This document shows positions 28,126-37,153 of a stretch of 64,000 nucleotides of DNA, piece after piece (within the stretch, counting starts at the first letter, position 1; each line of letters starts with the position of its first letter). Under the pieces are notes generated by a model that did not search any database, had not been told where the DNA came from, and saw only the letters and a list, made by a program, of their open reading frames with translations. The DNA lies in contig CP097899.1 in the NCBI GenBank assembly GCA_023639215.1, forward strand, positions 4,336,001 to 4,400,000. Reading direction: 5' to 3'. The DNA comes from Candidatus Pristimantibacillus lignocellulolyticus (GTDB lineage: Bacteria; Bacillota; Bacilli; Paenibacillales; Paenibacillaceae). The position numbers and the translations under genes are program-made.

Positions 28126-28503
28126 TTGAAAAAACCAGAAAATAAATATTGGGCTATCGTCGTGTTTGCAGGGTTATTCGAAGTGTTCTGGGTCTCTGGT
28201 CTGAAATACTCGTCTACCCCACTTCAATGGTTTGGCACCACAATAGCTATTATTATTAGTTTCTATTTACTTATCCTTACCTCTAGCAAATTACCAGCAA
28301 GTACAGCTTATGCAGTATTCGTTGGGCTTGGTGCTGCTGGAACTGTAGTTGCTGAAATGGTTGTATTCGGAGAGCCAGTACATTGGGGTAAAATTGCACT
28401 TCTAACTACGTTATTACTTGGCGTTATCGGTTTAAAATTAGTATCTCATGATTCTCCGTCCAAAGAGCAAGATACGATGCATGCTAAGGAGGGCAATGAA
28501 TGA
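28126..28503 (+). CDS. ykkC: SMR transporter subunit, YkkC/Gdx-like
   Basis: First subunit of a paired small multidrug resistance transporter, 125 residues with four membrane helices. Helix 1 carries the essential glutamate in AGLFEVFWVSGLK; helix 3 has the ASTAYAVFVGLGAAGTV pattern. The hydrophilic tail of about 20 residues is typical of the longer partner in YkkCD-type heteromers. Relatives export guanidinium or drugs in exchange for protons. The TTG start has AGGATTCC upstream. The stop overlaps the start of the second subunit by four bases (ATGA), so production is coupled. Confidence 0.87.
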   Translation: MKKPENKYWAIVVFAGLFEVFWVSGLKYSSTPLQWFGTTIAIIISFYLLILTSSKLPASTAYAVFVGLGAAGTVVAEMVVFGEPVHWGKIALLTTLLLGVIGLKLVSHDSPSKEQDTMHAKEGNE

Positions 28504-28814
28504 GTTGGTTTTTCGTTATTATCGCAGGATTATTTGAAATAGTAGGTGTAGCAGGTATTAATAAACTTAACGAGAAAGTTAATGCCATTAACATTCTAAT
28601 TATGGCTTTAGGTTTTGGCTTAAGCTTTTTGTTCCTTACTTTAGCACTTGAGCAGCTACCTATGGGTACAGCCTATGCAGTGTGGACCGGAATCGGTGCA
28701 GCAGGTAGTGCTGTCGTTGGTATCATCTTCTATAAAGAATCAAAAAGTATAGCTCGACTACTATGTATTGCTGTCATTATAGCATCAGTAATCGGATTGA
28801 AATTAGTTAGTTAA
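28500..28814 (+). CDS. ykkD: SMR transporter subunit, YkkD/Gdx-like
   Basis: Second subunit of the SMR pair, 104 residues with four membrane helices, ending in GLKLVS without a tail. The helix 1 glutamate is in AGLFEIVGVAGINKL and helix 3 has MGTAYAVWTGIGAAGSAVVG. It should pair with the product of the overlapping upstream gene as a proton-coupled exporter in the membrane. The order, overlap and unequal tails match YkkC/YkkD of Bacillus subtilis. A strong bidirectional terminator follows. Confidence 0.88.
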   Translation: MSWFFVIIAGLFEIVGVAGINKLNEKVNAINILIMALGFGLSFLFLTLALEQLPMGTAYAVWTGIGAAGSAVVGIIFYKESKSIARLLCIAVIIASVIGLKLVS

Positions 28815-28856
28815 TTCTATTAATCATTTATGTAGTTAAGTATTTTTAACATTAAG

Positions 28857-28899
28857 AAAAGGCTGGTCACACTCTTAGTTGAGCATGACCAGCCTTTTT
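28857..28899. terminator. bidirectional terminator
   Basis: A 13-bp stem AAAAGGCTGGTCA with its complement followed by T runs on both strands, between the convergent ykkD-like and ydjO-like genes. Confidence 0.92.
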
Positions 28900-28907
28900 A
28901 TCCTATA

Positions 28908-29126
28908 TTAAATATCAAATTCATTTTTCGGTTTACGTGGTTGACGCGGCATTTTTTTCTGTACAGCAGGTAAATGACGCATACTTCTCATCATAGGTCC
29001 TTTGCAAATCGGACAAGTTTGGTCCTCTTGAGCAAATTCTTCTCTAACCCATGCTTTACATTCCGCATTTTTGCATTTTAAAATTTTTGTTGGTTTAAGC
29101 TCTGATGTTGTATTCGTAGTTGACAC
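28908..29126 (-). CDS. YdjO-like zinc-ribbon protein
   Basis: A 72-residue protein with two CxxxxC/CxxC half-sites, CKNAECKAWVREEF and CPICKGPMMRSMRHLP, the pattern of the cold-inducible YdjO family. A structural zinc is expected; the role is unknown. The start is GTG at 29126 with AAGGGAC about eleven bases upstream, a rather long spacing. The tail is basic (KKMPRQPRKPK) and might bind nucleic acid. Confidence 0.8.
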   Translation of the reverse strand: MSTTNTTSELKPTKILKCKNAECKAWVREEFAQEDQTCPICKGPMMRSMRHLPAVQKKMPRQPRKPKNEFDI

Positions 29127-29191
29127 GCTTGAATGAGTCCCTTCACTTACAGTTGATTTTCAACTTGTTGATTTTATGTTTTTGGTATTTG

Positions 29192-30268
29192 TTACACAAT
29201 GACTGGAACGACACAAACTGGTTTTGTGGAGTGTACTTCTACACCGATGTTCTCAAGTAAGCCACTGTTTGTATTACGTTTGAACGTTACAATGTTGTTA
29301 CCATCGCGATTTGCCACTAATAAGTATTCACCAGTAGGAGTTAATGCGAAGTGTCGTGGATGACCACCGCATGTAGAAATATATTGAATAGCCGTCAATG
29401 TTCCGTCATTCGCATTTACTTCGTATACAACGATACTGTCATGTCCACGGTTAGAGCCATATACAAATCTACCATCAGTGGATATTGTAATTTCAGCACA
29501 ATAGCTTTCTCCATTAAAGTCAGCAGGTAACGTTGAAATCGTCTGAATTTCAGTTAACTCTCCTGTTGATTCCTCGTACTTGAATGCAGTAGTAGTAGAA
29601 TTTAATTCATTAATTACATATACATAAGGCGCAGCAGGATGGAATGTCAGATGTCTAGGGCCAGAACCAGCCGCAAGCTTCGTTATATTGACTTGAATAA
29701 GCTTCCCATTCACTTGATCTACTTTATAGCCAATAATTGCATCTAAGCCTAGATCTACTACGTATAGATATTTACCATCTGGACTATAAAAACTAGAGTG
29801 TGGATGTGGTACAGCATTGTCTTGGCGGTCTGGGTCAGCTGTAGTAGCGATATGTTGCGCCTCATCCACTACTTTGTCTAGCGATCCATCTTGATTCAAT
29901 GAAACTAAGCCAATCATCCCAAGATGATAACTCGTTACAGTTAAGTATTTGTCAGCTTGATCACGCTGCACATGACATGTCGTACCAGTAACTGTCGGCA
30001 TTTTCTCTACTAATGATAGTGTACCAGCTTCCGTGTCTAATGAAAAATGTGAAATTTCCCCAGACTTCTTACCATTCGCATTTTCAATTTCTGAAACCGC
30101 GTATAATTGTTTCTTTTCAATATCTACATTAAGAAAAGTCGGATTTAACAAACCAACATATTCGTCTGTTTTCGTTAATTGTCCTGTCTGTTCATTCAAT
30201 GTAAATACTTCTACTCCACTTTCATGACTTTCAGCATATGAACCCACGTATACATTCACTTTAGACAC
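29192..30268 (-). CDS. lactonase family protein (6-phosphogluconolactonase type)
   Basis: A 358-residue seven-bladed beta-propeller of the YkgB/Pgl (lactonase) family, expected to hydrolyse 6-phosphogluconolactone in the pentose phosphate pathway or another lactone. Landmarks are YVGSYAESHESGVEVFTLNE at the N-terminus, VPHPHSSFYSPDGKYLYVVDLG, GSGPRHLTFHPAAPYVYVINE and GHPRHFALTPTGEYLLVANRD, one per blade. It has no signal peptide. GTG start at 30268 with GGGGGA about seven bases upstream. Confidence 0.88.
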   Translation of the reverse strand: MSKVNVYVGSYAESHESGVEVFTLNEQTGQLTKTDEYVGLLNPTFLNVDIEKKQLYAVSEIENANGKKSGEISHFSLDTEAGTLSLVEKMPTVTGTTCHVQRDQADKYLTVTSYHLGMIGLVSLNQDGSLDKVVDEAQHIATTADPDRQDNAVPHPHSSFYSPDGKYLYVVDLGLDAIIGYKVDQVNGKLIQVNITKLAAGSGPRHLTFHPAAPYVYVINELNSTTTAFKYEESTGELTEIQTISTLPADFNGESYCAEITISTDGRFVYGSNRGHDSIVVYEVNANDGTLTAIQYISTCGGHPRHFALTPTGEYLLVANRDGNNIVTFKRNTNSGLLENIGVEVHSTKPVCVVPVIV

Positions 30269-30372
30269 GAATAATCCCCCTAAAACATTTTATTACTTCA
30301 CGGGATACTTCTTGTAGATAAAAGTAACCTCCAAAGCATGATCTAGAACTATTTATTAGAGCTATATCTACT

Positions 30373-30412
30373 CGAGATACTTCTAGCATATAAAAAGTAT
30401 CTCGAAAGTATA
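30373..30412. repeat. hairpin overlapping a short dispersed repeat
   Basis: Perfect 10-bp arms CGAGATACTT and complement at 30373-30382 and 30395-30404, after the DsbA-like gene. The right arm belongs to AAAAAGTATCTCGAAAGTATA, a copy of the short repeat also seen at 1551, 32427, 41585 and 42610. It may double as a terminator, though no T-run follows. Confidence 0.5.
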
Positions 30413-30423
30413 TACTTCAAGTT

Positions 30424-31125
30424 TTACTTGATGTCACAGTTATCTGGACCGCATATTCCTACTTCATCATCACCTTGAATATTGACTAATGTTGGATTAG
30501 TTTCAGCCCAAGTTTGTTCTAACGCATTTAAAAATACATGTTGTGGTTGCGCACCACTAATTGCATATTTATTGTTAAGTACAAAGAACGGCACACCACT
30601 AATACCAAGACTGCTAGCTTGCTGTTCATCCGCTCTAACATCACTCGCATATTGATCAGATGAAAGTACGCTTTGAACTTCTTCTTCTGATAGTCCAGCT
30701 TGTACTGCTAGCTTTATTAGTTCAGCATGATCTTCGATATCAACATTATTCGTGAAATATGCTTCAAATACTATATTTACATAAGATGATGCTATGCCTT
30801 TTTCTTGAGCAAGAAGCAATAAACGATGTACATCAAATGTATTAGCGGTAAGCATATTATCAAATTCAAAGCGTAAGCCTACTTCAGCAGCTTGACTTGC
30901 AACACCTTGAGTCATTTCCTTCGCTTTTTCCGCAGTCATACCATATTTCTTAGCTAATGAGCCAATTGTTAAACTTTTAGCATGTTTACCTTGATCAAGT
31001 TCAAAACATTTGTAAATGACTTCGACCTTATCTTTATGAGCAAATTGTGCTAAAGCGCTCTCGAATTTGGTTTTACCAATGTAACAAAATGGACATACAA
31101 AATCTGACCAAATTTCAACTTTCAT
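30424..31125 (-). CDS. DsbA-family oxidoreductase, FrnE type
   Basis: A 233-residue cytosolic thioredoxin-fold protein of the FrnE/2-hydroxychromene isomerase-like group. The active site CPFC appears near residues 11-14 (SDFVCPFCYIGK). The inserted helical domain follows, and the cis-proline loop is SGVPFFVLNN. The end GICGPDNCDIK gives two further cysteines. No export signal is seen, so it is not an extracellular disulfide catalyst. The ATG at 31125 follows AGGAGGTGTTCGTA. Single-gene unit. Confidence 0.9.
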   Translation of the reverse strand: MKVEIWSDFVCPFCYIGKTKFESALAQFAHKDKVEVIYKCFELDQGKHAKSLTIGSLAKKYGMTAEKAKEMTQGVASQAAEVGLRFEFDNMLTANTFDVHRLLLLAQEKGIASSYVNIVFEAYFTNNVDIEDHAELIKLAVQAGLSEEEVQSVLSSDQYASDVRADEQQASSLGISGVPFFVLNNKYAISGAQPQHVFLNALEQTWAETNPTLVNIQGDDEVGICGPDNCDIK

Positions 31126-31208
31126 TACGAACACCTCCTGCGGTATATTTTTTTTGAGCTATTCGAACTAATCCTGTTTCCGAACCGTTACGAACTAAGC
31201 TTAAATCA

Positions 31209-31237
31209 TTGTACCTCACTAATTCTGTTGGTACAAT
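31209..31237 (+). promoter_or_regulatory. likely promoter of xerS
   Basis: TTGTAC at 31209-31214, a 17-base spacer and TACAAT at 31232-31237, only 25 bases before the ATG at 31263, giving a very short leader. Confidence 0.55.
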
Positions 31238-31262
31238 ATTGACATAACAAATAATAGGGGGT

Positions 31263-32354
31263 ATGAGAAACTTGAATATACTTAAACAAAAAGATCGTAC
31301 GGATCTTGATCGACGAATTCCTCTTATGCCTTGGTATGTTGAGCAATTTATTCAATATAAATTACCTGATTTATCACCATCTTCCTTATTAGAATATACA
31401 AGAGATTACGAAACCTTCTTTAATTGGCTAATAGCGGAAGGTTTGTCGGAAGCGTCCAAGATGAATGAGATCACATTACTTGAATTAGAAACATTAAAAA
31501 TGGAATCAGTCGATGGCTACAAAATGTATCTCTCTACATACAAAGAAGATCGAAACAGTCGTACCACAATTCAGCGTAAGCTTTCGTCCCTTCGTTCGCT
31601 ATTTCACTACTTAAGTCAAATTGCCGAAGACGATGACTTCTACCCGCTTCTGAAACGTAATGTAATGGCTAAAGTTGCAATCAAACGAACTCATAAACCT
31701 AAAGATACAGCTGCCAAACTCGAGGGGAAACTTCTACAAGAAAATGAGATTGACGAGTTTCTATCATTTGTTCGTGTAGATTATGGTAATGAGGTCATTC
31801 GCAACAAGCAAGCTACTTATTCTTATCAGTTAAATATGGTTCGAGATTCATGCATTATTAGTCTTATCCTCCACTCTGGCTTACGTGTATCTGAGCTTGT
31901 GAATCTAAACGTGGATGATATAGATCTTAAGAAAAAACTTTGTTATGCATTTCGTAAAGGTGATAATGATGAATCGTTCAAATCACCTGTCTACTTCCGT
32001 CAAGCCGCAATTGAAGATATGAAAGCTTATCTCGAACTTCGTGAATCCCGCTACAAAGCACCAAAAAAAGAAAAAGCATTATTTCTTGCAATTGCTAATG
32101 GGAAAAATGAAGGCTCGAGAATGACAAAGCGAGCAATCCAAGCTATGGTTATTAAGTATGCGACGCATTTTGGAAAACCATACTTATCGGTTCATAAATT
32201 AAGACATTCATTTGCTACAGATTATTATTTGCGAAACGATATATATAAAACTCAAGAGCAATTGGGGCATGCTTCACCTGAAACGACTCAAATATATGCC
32301 CACTTAACCGATAAAACGATGGCAGAAGCAATTGATCGCTCTTCTCTGGAATAA
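31263..32354 (+). CDS. xerS: tyrosine recombinase, XerS type
   Basis: A 363-residue site-specific tyrosine recombinase. The N-terminal SAM-like domain occupies about residues 15-150. The catalytic part carries the R in HSGLRVSELVNL, the K in FRKGD, the HKLRHSFA box, the H in QLGHAS and the tyrosine in TTQIYAHL. Length and sequence fit XerS, the single-protein chromosome-dimer resolvase of some Firmicutes. No integrated element boundaries are visible around it, so a housekeeping role is favoured. The ATG has GGGGG almost touching it; a TTG three codons later would have the better spacing. Confidence 0.85.
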   Translation: MRNLNILKQKDRTDLDRRIPLMPWYVEQFIQYKLPDLSPSSLLEYTRDYETFFNWLIAEGLSEASKMNEITLLELETLKMESVDGYKMYLSTYKEDRNSRTTIQRKLSSLRSLFHYLSQIAEDDDFYPLLKRNVMAKVAIKRTHKPKDTAAKLEGKLLQENEIDEFLSFVRVDYGNEVIRNKQATYSYQLNMVRDSCIISLILHSGLRVSELVNLNVDDIDLKKKLCYAFRKGDNDESFKSPVYFRQAAIEDMKAYLELRESRYKAPKKEKALFLAIANGKNEGSRMTKRAIQAMVIKYATHFGKPYLSVHKLRHSFATDYYLRNDIYKTQEQLGHASPETTQIYAHLTDKTMAEAIDRSSLE

Positions 32355-32390
32355 CCTCTCTAGAAAGGGTACAATAGATGAAGGAAAGTA

Positions 32391-32488
32391 ACAGGAAGCT
32401 ACATCTAGACGCTACAAAAAGTTTAAGTTTATGCTTTCGAGGTACTTTTTGTTTACAGGAAGCTCATCTAGACGCTACAAAAAGTTTT
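32391..32488. repeat. direct repeat flanking an inverted copy of the short dispersed repeat
   Basis: A 32-base sequence (AGGAAGCT...GACGCTACAAAAAGTTT) occurs at 32393-32424 and again at 32457-32486. Between them at 32427-32455 lies an inverted copy of the short dispersed repeat, ending ACTTTTTGTTTAC. The arrangement looks like insertion of the short repeat with duplication of its surroundings, in the leader of ypdA. Confidence 0.65.
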
Positions 32489-32500
32489 AGGAGGATTCAT

Positions 32501-33487
32501 ATGATTATTGAACATACGATTATTATTGGAGCAGGTCCGTGTGGACTTGCAGCAGGAATAGAGCTACAACGTGTTGGCATAACGCCACTTATTATCGAGA
32601 AACGTAATGTCGTTCATTCGATCTCGCAATACCCTACATATATGAATTTCTTCAGTACTGCTGATCGATTAGAAATTGGTGATATTCCATTCACATCACC
32701 TAACGATAAACCTTCTCGTCTCGAAGCGTTAAATTATTATCGTATGGCTGCACAACGTCACAAGTTACGTATTAAGCCTTATACGTCCATTACAAAAATT
32801 ACTAAGGTAGACAACCACTTTATTCTTGACGCTATTGATCATTATAATGAACCTTCACAATATCGTGCAGATAACGTCATCATTGCTACTGGTTATTTCG
32901 ATCATCCGAATTTGCTTGGTATTGAAGGCGAAGATTTACCTAAAGTAAGTCATTTCTTCCGTGAAGCACATCCTTATGCTGGTCTAAACGTTGCCATTAT
33001 CGGTGGTAGTAACTCTTCCATCGATGCAGCGTTAGAACTAGAACGAGTTGGCGCAAATGTAACGGTGATCTATCGCCGAGCTGAGTTATCTAGAAGTGTC
33101 AAAGCTTGGGTACGACCTATATTTGAAACAAAAGTAGAAAAAGGATCTATACAATTATTATTAGAGGCTCAAGTTCAATCGATTTCGAATCATCATATTG
33201 AGGTAAATACTCCCGAAGGTATCGTTACGCTCCAGAACGACTTTGTACTTGCGCTAACAGGCTTCCATCCAGATCAACCATTCCTAACCACTGCTGGAGT
33301 AACCATTGAAGCAGAAGGGCATCCAACCTTTAATGAGGAGACGATGGAAAGTAATGTACCTGGAATTTATCTTGCAGGAGTGGTCGTTTCTCGTAAGCAA
33401 GATGCGAATGAGATCTTCATAGAATCCGGACGTTTCCATGGAAATAAAATTGCTGCTCATTTAATACAGAAATACACTGTGGAATAA
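32501..33487 (+). CDS. ypdA: YpdA-type flavin-dependent bacillithiol disulfide reductase
   Basis: A 328-residue pyridine-nucleotide-disulfide oxidoreductase-like flavoprotein. The FAD-binding motif GAGPCGLAAG is at residues 10-19 and the NADPH-binding motif GGSNSSIDAA near residues 167-176. FFSTADRLEIGDIPF and the ending VVVSRKQDANEIFIESGRFHG are typical of YpdA/Bdr, which reduces bacillithiol disulfide using NADPH. The ATG at 32501 has AGGAGG six bases upstream. The frame is open further upstream, but that part translates the duplicated repeat. Confidence 0.9.
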   Translation: MIIEHTIIIGAGPCGLAAGIELQRVGITPLIIEKRNVVHSISQYPTYMNFFSTADRLEIGDIPFTSPNDKPSRLEALNYYRMAAQRHKLRIKPYTSITKITKVDNHFILDAIDHYNEPSQYRADNVIIATGYFDHPNLLGIEGEDLPKVSHFFREAHPYAGLNVAIIGGSNSSIDAALELERVGANVTVIYRRAELSRSVKAWVRPIFETKVEKGSIQLLLEAQVQSISNHHIEVNTPEGIVTLQNDFVLALTGFHPDQPFLTTAGVTIEAEGHPTFNEETMESNVPGIYLAGVVVSRKQDANEIFIESGRFHGNKIAAHLIQKYTVE

Positions 33488-33525
33488 CGAATCGGTTATC
33501 CAGTTAACAATAAGACATAACGATA

Positions 33526-33566
33526 AAAAGACTAAAATCAAGAAGTTTTCCTGATTTTAGTCTTTT
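33526..33566. terminator. bidirectional terminator
   Basis: Perfect 15-bp stem AAAAGACTAAAATCA with its complement and an 11-base loop, between the convergent ypdA and the gene ending at 33579. Confidence 0.93.
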
Positions 33567-33578
33567 CTGTATGATCTA

Positions 33579-34967
33579 TTATTTTTTCGCTACAAATTTA
33601 TCGAATAACTTTTGCAAGATAGACTCATTTGGTATTTTGTCACCATAACGTGCATCATTGTATACATCTAGTAATTGATCATAGTCTTCTTGATTATGTT
33701 CATTTCGCTGTATGCGCTGCGTAGTTTTACGATCCACTTGAGGTTGAGCTTGTACAGCTACAGCTTCGATTGTTTGCTTCGCAGTATTGCTCGCATCATA
33801 TTGGAACCCTGACTCAATTTGTTCTTTCACCACATGTGTATACAACCCTCTAGCTTTATCGTATGAAGATAGTTCTGACCAGTTTTTGACGCTCAGCACA
33901 ATATTTCCCCGCTTTATTCGCTTTGCTTGTTTGGCTCGCTTAGCAACAGGTTCGAGCTGCTCTACTTCATCAATATAGCCATCATTACTGTCAGAAGCTA
34001 GTTTGTATGGATTGAAAAGTCGTGCTATTAATTTCTTAATTCCCTTAACAATCATCCTTATACCATACACAATGATCAATAGTGCTGCTAATACAAGAAG
34101 AGTAATAGCTAAGTATTTGAAAATTTTCTCGAGGATAATCCACCACATAGAAGGTTCATCCGGCGGAATAACTTCCCCCATCTCTTCCATAGGTGGAGGC
34201 GTCGTCATTTCCTCTGGTACTTCAGAAGATTCAAAACTAGTAAGCCATGCGAAGAATCGTTTAATTAAGTTCATGATCCATTCTTCAATCTGTTGCTGAA
34301 GTCCTCTTAATAGCGCAATTGCAAGTAATATAACAGAGATGATCGTTATAATGACACGATTGATGCGAAGTGACATACGAAACGTTCGTGATGTTGCATC
34401 AACAATTTGATGTTCACCTAACATTCGTTCGTTCGTAATATACAGTAACAAGATTAAAGCGCACATGCCTAAACCATAAAATACTCCATTGAACGATGTA
34501 AGCTCTGTTAGTAATGTTACCTTCAATATTTGTAGCACAATATATGCAATAATACCTATACTCATATGCGTAGGCGTGAAACTCCCACGCCAACTATACA
34601 TAAAGCTTCTAATACCACTATGAATGAAAAACACAGTGGCAATGATCATAGCAATGATGCTAACAATTGATACAGTAGTCAAGAAAGTTGAATATACTAA
34701 TACAATGAGCACAACGCTAGTAACAATAATATAGGCTACTCTAGTATAATTTTTATACTGCTTGCCTTCCTTAAACAGTAATTGTGGTAGTGTATAGGCA
34801 ATTACCAACCCGCATAGCCAACCAATAAGCGCGACTGGGGGAAATAGATAGACGCCAATGGTTACAAAGAGTGGCGCAAAGAAGATCAGTTCTACTAATG
34901 CTTGTCCAATCGTTCGAATAACTTTTTTGACACTAGGTTTACTACTTGAGGCTATGCTCTCACTCAT
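33579..34967 (-). CDS. multi-spanning membrane protein with DUF4129-like tail
   Basis: A 462-residue membrane protein, last gene of a MoxR-DUF58-membrane operon. About seven to eight hydrophobic segments occupy the first 260 residues. A proline- and glutamate-rich linker (EEMTTPPPMEEMGEVIPPDE) and one more membrane segment follow. The cytoplasmic C-terminus has SSYDKARGLYTHVVKEQIESG, like DUF4129. The transglutaminase domain that usually sits in this operon position is absent. Start and preceding stop overlap by four bases (ATGA), with AGGAGGTGA seven bases upstream. Function is unknown, but an envelope-protein maturation role is commonly suggested for such operons. Confidence 0.75.
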   Translation of the reverse strand: MSESIASSSKPSVKKVIRTIGQALVELIFFAPLFVTIGVYLFPPVALIGWLCGLVIAYTLPQLLFKEGKQYKNYTRVAYIIVTSVVLIVLVYSTFLTTVSIVSIIAMIIATVFFIHSGIRSFMYSWRGSFTPTHMSIGIIAYIVLQILKVTLLTELTSFNGVFYGLGMCALILLLYITNERMLGEHQIVDATSRTFRMSLRINRVIITIISVILLAIALLRGLQQQIEEWIMNLIKRFFAWLTSFESSEVPEEMTTPPPMEEMGEVIPPDEPSMWWIILEKIFKYLAITLLVLAALLIIVYGIRMIVKGIKKLIARLFNPYKLASDSNDGYIDEVEQLEPVAKRAKQAKRIKRGNIVLSVKNWSELSSYDKARGLYTHVVKEQIESGFQYDASNTAKQTIEAVAVQAQPQVDRKTTQRIQRNEHNQEDYDQLLDVYNDARYGDKIPNESILQKLFDKFVAKK

Positions 34968-36088
34968 CCTGCAGTCACCTCCTGCAGTACAGTTTCTCTG
35001 CCATCTGCATTTTGTACATCCGATAATTGCAAACATAGAGCTGCGTTATTATTACTTCTTAGTTGATTCAATTGAGCTTCCAATTCTTCATTCCAAAAGG
35101 ATGAGAGAAATAGAAAATCAGTGTAGGATACTTTGGAAGCAATAATAGCATCAAGTAACTCAGAGAATGATTCCGTACGTTCAAGCTCTAACGTCGCCAT
35201 CACATCAAGCATAGATAACCAATGATTCTCTCCACTATTAGGTTCAATATAGAGACTGTTAGTCTGATCAGCAGTACGCATATTCGTTGCAAAACCTGCT
35301 TGCATTCCTTGCTTTATGACTTCTTCAGTAATACCAGCTACATAGCGGATCCCATCTTCAATCATCGATGGATTAGATACTACACGCCACATCCCTTCAC
35401 GATCATCAACATTAAGCACAACCATTAATTTGCGATTGGCAGTAAAATCATATTGATGAACTTGTAAACTCCCCGCCCTAGCAGTTGCTTTCCAATTAAT
35501 CTGTTTGAATGTATCTCCGGCTTCATATTGACGTGTACCTGCCACTACAAATGGATCAGGGAGAATGTACCGTTTCACTGATACATCGCCTTGCCAACTA
35601 TGATATGGTATGTTATCTAACGGAATTGCCATAGGCTTTGGATAAACAGTCAATTTCCCATTTAGCTGGATCGAGCGATTAACCTTGGCTAGACTCATAA
35701 GATCTCCACTCGTCACGCTTACCGTATTCAGCTTGTACTTCCCTCGCATCATCGGAGTCATCTTGTGCTTTCTAGTTATTTTCGTGAATCCTCTTAACGT
35801 GAAAAAGCTATGATGATTCTGATAGAGACTACCCGAACTTACAGCAAAATTATCTGACTTGCCGAATTTCAAGGAAGCTTCAAGTTGTGACTCAATATAG
35901 AGCCATGGAATAAGTAATCGTTTATTATTGCTAATTTGTTCAATCATTTCGATCTCTTCGCCTTCAAAACATACGGTTTTATTGAAATGACGCGTATAGT
36001 CGACATGACGAAGAACAAAACGACGATACCAATAATATTGCGCGATAACAATAATTAATGCCGTTAAGAAAAACCAAACTAACACCAT
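34964..36088 (-). CDS. DUF58 domain protein
   Basis: A 374-residue protein with one or two N-terminal membrane segments (WFFLTALIIVIAQYYWYRR) and a DUF58 domain: PFVVAGTRQYEAGDTFKQINWKATAR is the signature (landmarks RQYEAGD and INWKATAR). A von Willebrand A-like fold follows (LMVVLNVDDREGMW). DUF58 proteins pair with MoxR ATPases. The gene begins nine bases after the MoxR gene and overlaps the next by four bases, so the three are one transcriptional unit. GAGGG precedes the ATG. Confidence 0.88.
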   Translation of the reverse strand: MVLVWFFLTALIIVIAQYYWYRRFVLRHVDYTRHFNKTVCFEGEEIEMIEQISNNKRLLIPWLYIESQLEASLKFGKSDNFAVSSGSLYQNHHSFFTLRGFTKITRKHKMTPMMRGKYKLNTVSVTSGDLMSLAKVNRSIQLNGKLTVYPKPMAIPLDNIPYHSWQGDVSVKRYILPDPFVVAGTRQYEAGDTFKQINWKATARAGSLQVHQYDFTANRKLMVVLNVDDREGMWRVVSNPSMIEDGIRYVAGITEEVIKQGMQAGFATNMRTADQTNSLYIEPNSGENHWLSMLDVMATLELERTESFSELLDAIIASKVSYTDFLFLSSFWNEELEAQLNQLRSNNNAALCLQLSDVQNADGRETVLQEVTAG

Positions 36089-36097
36089 AATAGCCCT

Positions 36098-37057
36098 CTA
36101 TTCTGCAACAAGCTGCGCTTCAGAGGGAACGGGCAATCGCTCCAGCAGTTGATCAATCACTTTTTCAGTACCATTCATCCCACGTTGTAAACCTCGAAGC
36201 ACAATGCGATGCGCAAGTACAGGTTTTGCCATCGCTTTAATATCATCAGGGGTAACGTAATCCCGACCGCGTAATATGGCATGAACTTGCACTGCTCTTA
36301 GAAGCGCTTGACTACCACGAGGAGATACACCGATCACCACATCCTCATGTGAACGAGTTGATTCAACAATATTAAGTAAATAGGCCAATACGTCATCAGA
36401 CACACGAACTTCTTGATAACTATTGCTCGCTGCTATTAATTGTTCTCTCGTAGCGATAGGCGTAAGTTCTGTCAATGGATCGCTTCTCATAAATCTCTTC
36501 AGAAGGACAAGTCCATCTTCAGTGGAAGGATAACCCATTTTAATTTTGAATAAGAAGCGATCGAGCTGTGCTTCTGGTAAGGGAAACGTTCCTTGTTGCT
36601 CCACTGGATTTTGTGTGGCAATAACCATAAAAGGTCGCTCAAGCTTCATGGTTTCACCATCTATACTTACCTGTCGCTCTTCCATACACTCTAATAGACT
36701 TGATTGTGTTCTTGGTGTTGCACGATTAATCTCATCAGCAAGAAGTAAGTTAGTAAACAGTGGTCCTGGACGAAATTCGAAATCTGATTCTTTCTGGTTG
36801 TAGAAATGAATCCCACTAAGATCTGATGGTAATAGGTCAGGAGTGAATTGAATCCGCTTAAAAGTTAATGACAGAGAGCTTGCTAATGACTTTGCTAACA
36901 TCGTCTTACCGGTTCCTGGCACATCCTCTAGTAATACATGACCAGATGTAACCAAAGCGATAACAAGCAACTCAATAACTTCCTCTTTCCCTACAATGAC
37001 TTTACCTACGTTTTGCTTCACAGCTTCATTGAGTTGATAGATAACATCTGCGTTCAT
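36098..37057 (-). CDS. MoxR-family AAA+ ATPase
   Basis: A 319-residue AAA+ ATPase of the MoxR/YeaC group. Walker A is EDVPGTGKTMLAK near residue 45, Walker B LLLADEINRATPRTQ, and sensor regions include IATQNPVEQQGTFPLPEAQLDRF (landmark ATQNPVEQ). The lid ends in GVSPRGSQALLRA. It is first in a three-gene operon with DUF58 and a membrane protein and is expected to act as a chaperone remodelling a partner protein. GGGAGG is eight bases before the ATG at 37057. Confidence 0.93.
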   Translation of the reverse strand: MNADVIYQLNEAVKQNVGKVIVGKEEVIELLVIALVTSGHVLLEDVPGTGKTMLAKSLASSLSLTFKRIQFTPDLLPSDLSGIHFYNQKESDFEFRPGPLFTNLLLADEINRATPRTQSSLLECMEERQVSIDGETMKLERPFMVIATQNPVEQQGTFPLPEAQLDRFLFKIKMGYPSTEDGLVLLKRFMRSDPLTELTPIATREQLIAASNSYQEVRVSDDVLAYLLNIVESTRSHEDVVIGVSPRGSQALLRAVQVHAILRGRDYVTPDDIKAMAKPVLAHRIVLRGLQRGMNGTEKVIDQLLERLPVPSEAQLVAE

Positions 37058-37153
37058 TACGACGGCCTCCCATATATTGATTAGCTACGATAATTTCTAC
37101 TTAAATATTACTCAGCATATTTTCTAACCTTAAAACGGGTGTTACATCTATCA

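Noticed and set aside
28040..28126. Guanidine riboswitch before the SMR pair
   Set aside because: The conserved motifs of guanidine-I are absent, and only one ACGG occurs in a weak stem, not the paired ACGR hairpins of guanidine-II.
31263..32354. Integrase marking an integrated element
   Set aside because: The protein matches XerS and has no flanking att-like repeats, phage or conjugation genes.
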